A program made the position numbers and the translations under genes. 64,000 bases of DNA, taken from positions 1 through 64,000 of the forward strand of contig JAJHZJ010000414.1 of NCBI GenBank assembly GCA_023548195.1. Direction: 5' to 3'. Below, piece by piece: positions 57,055 through 64,000 of the stretch (positions are counted from its first letter, which is position 1; each line of letters opens with the position of its first letter). The notes below the pieces were generated by a model. It saw nothing but the letters and a program-made list of their open reading frames with translations. It did not search any database and was not told the origin of the DNA. Source of the DNA: Bettongia penicillata ogilbyi. Lineage: Eukaryota > Chordata > Mammalia > Diprotodontia > Potoroidae.

Positions 57055-58035
57055 CTATTGCAGTGATGCAGAAATAAGATGAAGAGGACCTAGAGCAATT
57101 AGGAGATGTGGAAACAGAGTGAAACAGAGTGCTGTTAGAGCTATTTCAAAGGAAAGCTTGATGGAAGGACAGGGTTGAGTCAAAGAGGGTTCCAAGGCTT
57201 TTCAACTGAATTATAAAAAATTGTGGTACTTCTGCCAAGTTAAGGAATTTGAGAGAAGGGTTAGAACGATGGTGAAGTTAATATCATTTTGAGATATCTA
57301 AGTGGAGACATAGGAACAGAACTCATAGAGAGGACATAGAATATAAGATTTGAGGAATTTTAAAAGGATTGATAGTTGAAAACTTTAACATGGATGAGCT
57401 CTCTGAGGGAGAAAGGAATACAAGGAGAAAAAAGTAGGCTGAGTACTGAGCCTTAAGAAAAGCTCATGGTTATAGGGTAGGAGGAGGAACAGGAAGCAAG
57501 AAGCAAGGAGTAGTTTGAGAAGTAAAAGGAAAAAAACATAAATGTAGAGTCATGGAAGCCAAGAAAGAGTTTTATGAAGCATAGTTAACACCAGATGTGT
57601 CAGAGAAGGCAAGGGAAAAGAGGGCTGAACAAAGGTCATTTGATTTAAAAATTTAAAAAAACAATCATTCGTGGGTGACCTTTAAAAGAGATGATAGAGT
57701 GGTGGGGATGGAAGCTAGATTGCAAAGGAAAGAGCTGATGGCGGCATTAAGCAAGCAGGAGTCAAAGGGACTCTGTAGGAGAACAAGATCATGAAGGAGC
57801 TGGAAAAGAGCAGGATCAAGGGTACAAATTGTATTTAAGTAGAAGGAACAATATCATCTTCTGTAAAATGAGAGGGAAGGATAAAGATGATGTGAAATGG
57901 GGACAAAGGGAGATGCAGAAGTACATGCCATGCAGGTCTGATCCCAATGAAAGAACAGAAGGCATCAGCAGAGAGTAAGGCCAAGGAGAAGATAGAATCT
58001 ATGCTTGAGAGATGGTCAGGAACAGTCATTGTAGA
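57055..58035 (-). mobile_element. L2-type LINE, minus strand
   Basis: GACTATTGCAGTGATGCAGA (reversed RLDYCN block), GGTTCCAAGGCTTTTCAACT, CATAGGAACAGAACTCATAG, GTCATTTGATTTAAAAATTT and CTGTAAAATGAGAGGGAAGG continue toward the LINE 5' side. Stops throughout. Confidence 0.75.
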
Positions 58036-58044
58036 GATTCCACT

Positions 58045-58192
58045 GACAAATTAACTATATCTGGGAGGCGTAGGGTTCAGTGACTTGCCCAGGGTCACAT
58101 AGCTAGTAAATGTCTGAGAGCAGATTTGAACTCAGGTCCTCCTGACTTCTAGGGCCTGTGTTCTATTCACTGTACCATGTAGTTGCCCCTAA
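58045..58192 (-). repeat. MIR/CORE-type SINE, minus strand
   Basis: CAGTGACTTGCCCAGGGTCA, CATAGCTAGTAAATGTCTGA, GATTTGAACTCAGGTCCTCC and CACTGTACCATGTAGTTGCC. Confidence 0.88.
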
Positions 58193-58349
58193 ATTTACAA
58201 AATGTAAAAGGATTGCTAGGCAGTTGGCATGGATCCCTTTGAAGTGGCTCAAAACTTGTAGTAGGGGAAATTCTAAACAGTTTTGCAGTATAGGAGAAGA
58301 AGATAAAACACAGTAAAAAGCCACAGCTGGAGAATGATATGGAAGTCAA

Positions 58350-58412
58350 TAGCATTGAAAGAAAGAAAAGAAAGAAAAAAAGAAAGAAAGAAGGAAAGGA
58401 GGAAGAAAGAAA
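58350..58412 (+). repeat. (GAAA)n/(GGAA)n simple repeat
   Basis: GAAAGAAAGAAAAGAAAG units grading into AAGGAAAGGAGGAAG. Confidence 0.92.
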
Positions 58413-58414
58413 CC

Positions 58415-59325
58415 ATGCTATTTAGAAAAGTTTAAATAATTGGAATAGTTTTTAAAAATTAACACACAGATATAATTTTGTACTTTCTTTTGATACTAAT
58501 ATTTATCTAATAGAGGTTAATCTAATCCCCTTTTTCTCTTGATAAAGATCTTTTTCTTAGGCATTTTATTTTTCTTTAAGAGTGAAAAAACTCTTTCCAA
58601 GGAACTGCATGGCTCTATCACTTCACCAGATTTCGAAGACCTTTCAACCTTTGTAAATAGTAAAGTGCTATACAAATGTGAGTTTTAGTGTTGCTTCTCA
58701 GGCAAGCCAGCAGCTAAAGCTAGTCCATCAAGTGAGACTTAACTGCTTGCTTGTGAACTAAACAAAAGGGAGCCATTGGTTTGCCTTTTCCAAGGCTCCC
58801 TCTTCTCTGAGTGTTCCTGCCAGGCTTAGGCTTCTTTTCTTATGAAACTCTCAGCTCTTGTTTTCTCCAGAAAAGGGAAAATTACTTAGCACCAGGATGC
58901 CACTATGTATTCTGTTTAAAACTCCGTGGTTGCTCCTTTTTTATTTTTTTGCAATCAAAATAAGTTTTCAGCTGCTTGCTTCAAGTCTTCCCTCCTCCCT
59001 TCTGATCGATACTTTCTCTGTGTCTAATGTGAACTGAAATTTGAATTTAATTATTCCCTTAGCAACCAGTACTTTTACAGCCTCCTTTCTGATACAGAGT
59101 GCTTTGGAGTTACATAATTTCAGTTTATAGCAGAAACTCTTTTCTCAAAGGGCCAGTTTCCAGAACAAGCTTTTAAAAAACAACATTTAAACAGAATTTA
59201 ACAAGGCTTTTTTGGGTGGATTTCTTTTTTAAAAAGTGATAAAGTGGTTTCACCACAGGGAGACAAAGCCTTTATGTGAAACTTTAGTGAACAGAACAAG
59301 ATAGAATCTAATTAAGTACCAAAAT
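58415..59325. other. Non-repetitive interval, no exon seen
   Basis: AT-rich sequence lacking recognisable repeats, with a CAGCTG E-box near 58970. No splice-flanked coding segment was recognised. Confidence 0.4.
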
Positions 59326-59329
59326 CTGT

Positions 59330-60130
59330 AGTACAGATAATAGGTGTTATGGAAGATCAGAAAAGGGAATGATGAGTTGTCTGAGCAGTTCCATGAGGGC
59401 AGGTATATCGTTAAAGAAAGGATAGAAATTATATGGGTGCAAAGGAATGGGAAAGGCATTCTTGGAAGGAGGAACAATATGAGCGAAAGGAAAGAAAGAA
59501 GGAAAAATGGAATGAATCACATTATGTTCAGTGGACCGACCCTTTAAAGCAGAGGGTATATGTTGCCTGGTAATAAGAAATTAATTTAAATAGGTCATAT
59601 GAGGAAGGGTCTTGAAAGTTAGGTAGTAGAAGAGTTTTGACTTGATATTTAATAATAAATCATCATAGCAAGAAGAACTACTAGTGGTTATTGAGCAGAA
59701 CAAGGATATGATAGAAATAGTTTTAGGAGAATTAGTCTGATGGTTATCAGGACTATGGCTAATCAGGATGAGGAAGTTCAAAGAGAACAAGGAAGAGGCA
59801 GAGGGACAACTTGGGTAGGGGTCAGGAAGTATGCTAAGTAGAAATCCAGATTTGAAGTCATGAGGACCAAAGACCTATAGAGAGGAGTGAAGAATGGGAA
59901 TTGAAAGAAAGAGAACAACTCGATATCAATTTTGAAGGAAATGTAGGATTTTGTAGCAGATTTAGTTCAAGGAAAATGAAAACTTAAAGATTTCCAAGCA
60001 AAAATTTTAGTCTCAGCAACAGGAACAATTGCAATCGACAGAAATGAGAAATTTAAGATGGAAAGTTTATTTGTGGAGGTGATAAGTTTGTATTTGAACA
60101 TCCAAAGCATTGAAATTTAGAATATTGGGG
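59330..60130 (-). mobile_element. L2-type LINE fragment, minus strand
   Basis: AGGAACAATATGAGCGAAAG, AATAGGTCATATGAGGAAGG, GTTATTGAGCAGAACAAGGA and GGAAAGTTTATTTGTGGAGG fit reversed L2 order; strongly diverged. Confidence 0.65.
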
Positions 60131-60149
60131 AAAACCAGAAAGGTGAAGT

Positions 60150-60243
60150 TACTTTCCAGAGGTCACATCGGTAAATCCCAGATTCTAACCCAGGCGCATC
60201 AGACTACTAATCTGTTGCTCTCTCTACAATACCATACTACCTC
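60150..60243 (-). repeat. MIR fragment, minus strand
   Basis: GTTACTTTCCAGAGGTCACA, GATTCTAACCCAGGCGCATC and CTCTCTACAATACCATACTA. Confidence 0.7.
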
Positions 60244-60319
60244 CCCAATGTCTCGGAGGTTCTAGAAAAGATAGAACTGGAACACAAGGTGAGAGAGGGT
60301 CAAGATTTTTGCGGGGGAA

Positions 60320-60480
60320 GCACTGAACTAGGGATCAGGAGGTCGGGGTTCTGTTGCTGACTCTGGCACTGACTTAAGTGACCTCAGTGAAGTCACTTTA
60401 GTACTTGGAGTCTCAGTTTAAGCAAATGTAAAACAAGGAAGCTACCAGATGAGAGGATCTCTGATTATTTCTAAAGTATT
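60320..60480 (+). repeat. MIR-type SINE
   Basis: GCACTGAACTAGGGATCAGG, GGGTTCTGTTGCTGACTCTG, GAAGTCACTTTAGTACTTGG and AGCAAATGTAAAACAAGGAA. Confidence 0.78.
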
Positions 60481-60489
60481 CATGTTATT

Positions 60490-64000
<3,511 letters not shown>

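Overview
This window is nuclear DNA from a therian mammal, almost certainly a marsupial. It holds the start of one protein-coding gene at its right edge and otherwise consists of layered retrotransposons. The marsupial assignment rests on the mix of repeats: many old L2- and CR1/L3-type LINEs, MIR/CORE-type SINEs, a SINE family ending in an AAC-rich tail, and L1 together with half-L1 (HAL1) elements starting with a GAGCCAAGATGG motif. Abundant L1 argues against a monotreme, and copy types like these are not seen in eutherians. The species cannot be named from the sequence.

Gene content. The only host gene I can support is the 5' part of ROPN1 (ropporin-1) on the + strand. The initiating coding exon is 61123-61249 (ATG at 61134), intron 61250-63895, and a second coding exon starts at 63896 and runs off the window. 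A GC/CpG-rich island at about 44.7-45.7 kb is the only promoter-like landmark. It has no recognisable coding exon and could be the ROPN1 promoter with an untranslated exon, a neighbour's promoter, or an orphan island.

Repeats, left to right. 0-12 kb: scattered L1 3' ends, L2 pieces in both orientations and SINEs. 12.7-18.6 kb: a long minus-strand L2-type LINE split by a full-length HAL1 (copy 1). 21.2-27.9 kb: a second HAL1 (copy 2) inside an older L1, itself split by a minus-strand L1 that has a complete 5' end but stops about 1.2 kb into ORF2 with a poly(A) tail. The same HAL1 carries a perfect 108-bp copy of part of that L1's 5' UTR. 28-34 kb: unresolved sequence, L2 and CR1/L3 fragments and two foldback MITEs. 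34.4-39.9 kb: a second long minus-strand L2 split by HAL1 copy 3, which has lost its coiled-coil region. 41.8-43.2 kb: HAL1 copy 4 inside a SINE. 46-60 kb: CR1/L3, L2 and SINE fragments with stretches of sequence I cannot classify.

The most interesting material is the HAL1/L1 complex. There are four same-strand HAL1 copies with identifiable target-site duplications, and a prematurely polyadenylated L1 carrying ORF1 plus the endonuclease part of ORF2. That L1's ORF1 coiled coil has an internal tandem repeat. The HAL1 3' UTR looks like the L1 inter-ORF spacer followed by a duplicated unit. A templated insertion joins the two elements. All calls were made by eye, with no database search; LINE and SINE boundaries are approximate unless a target-site duplication is given.
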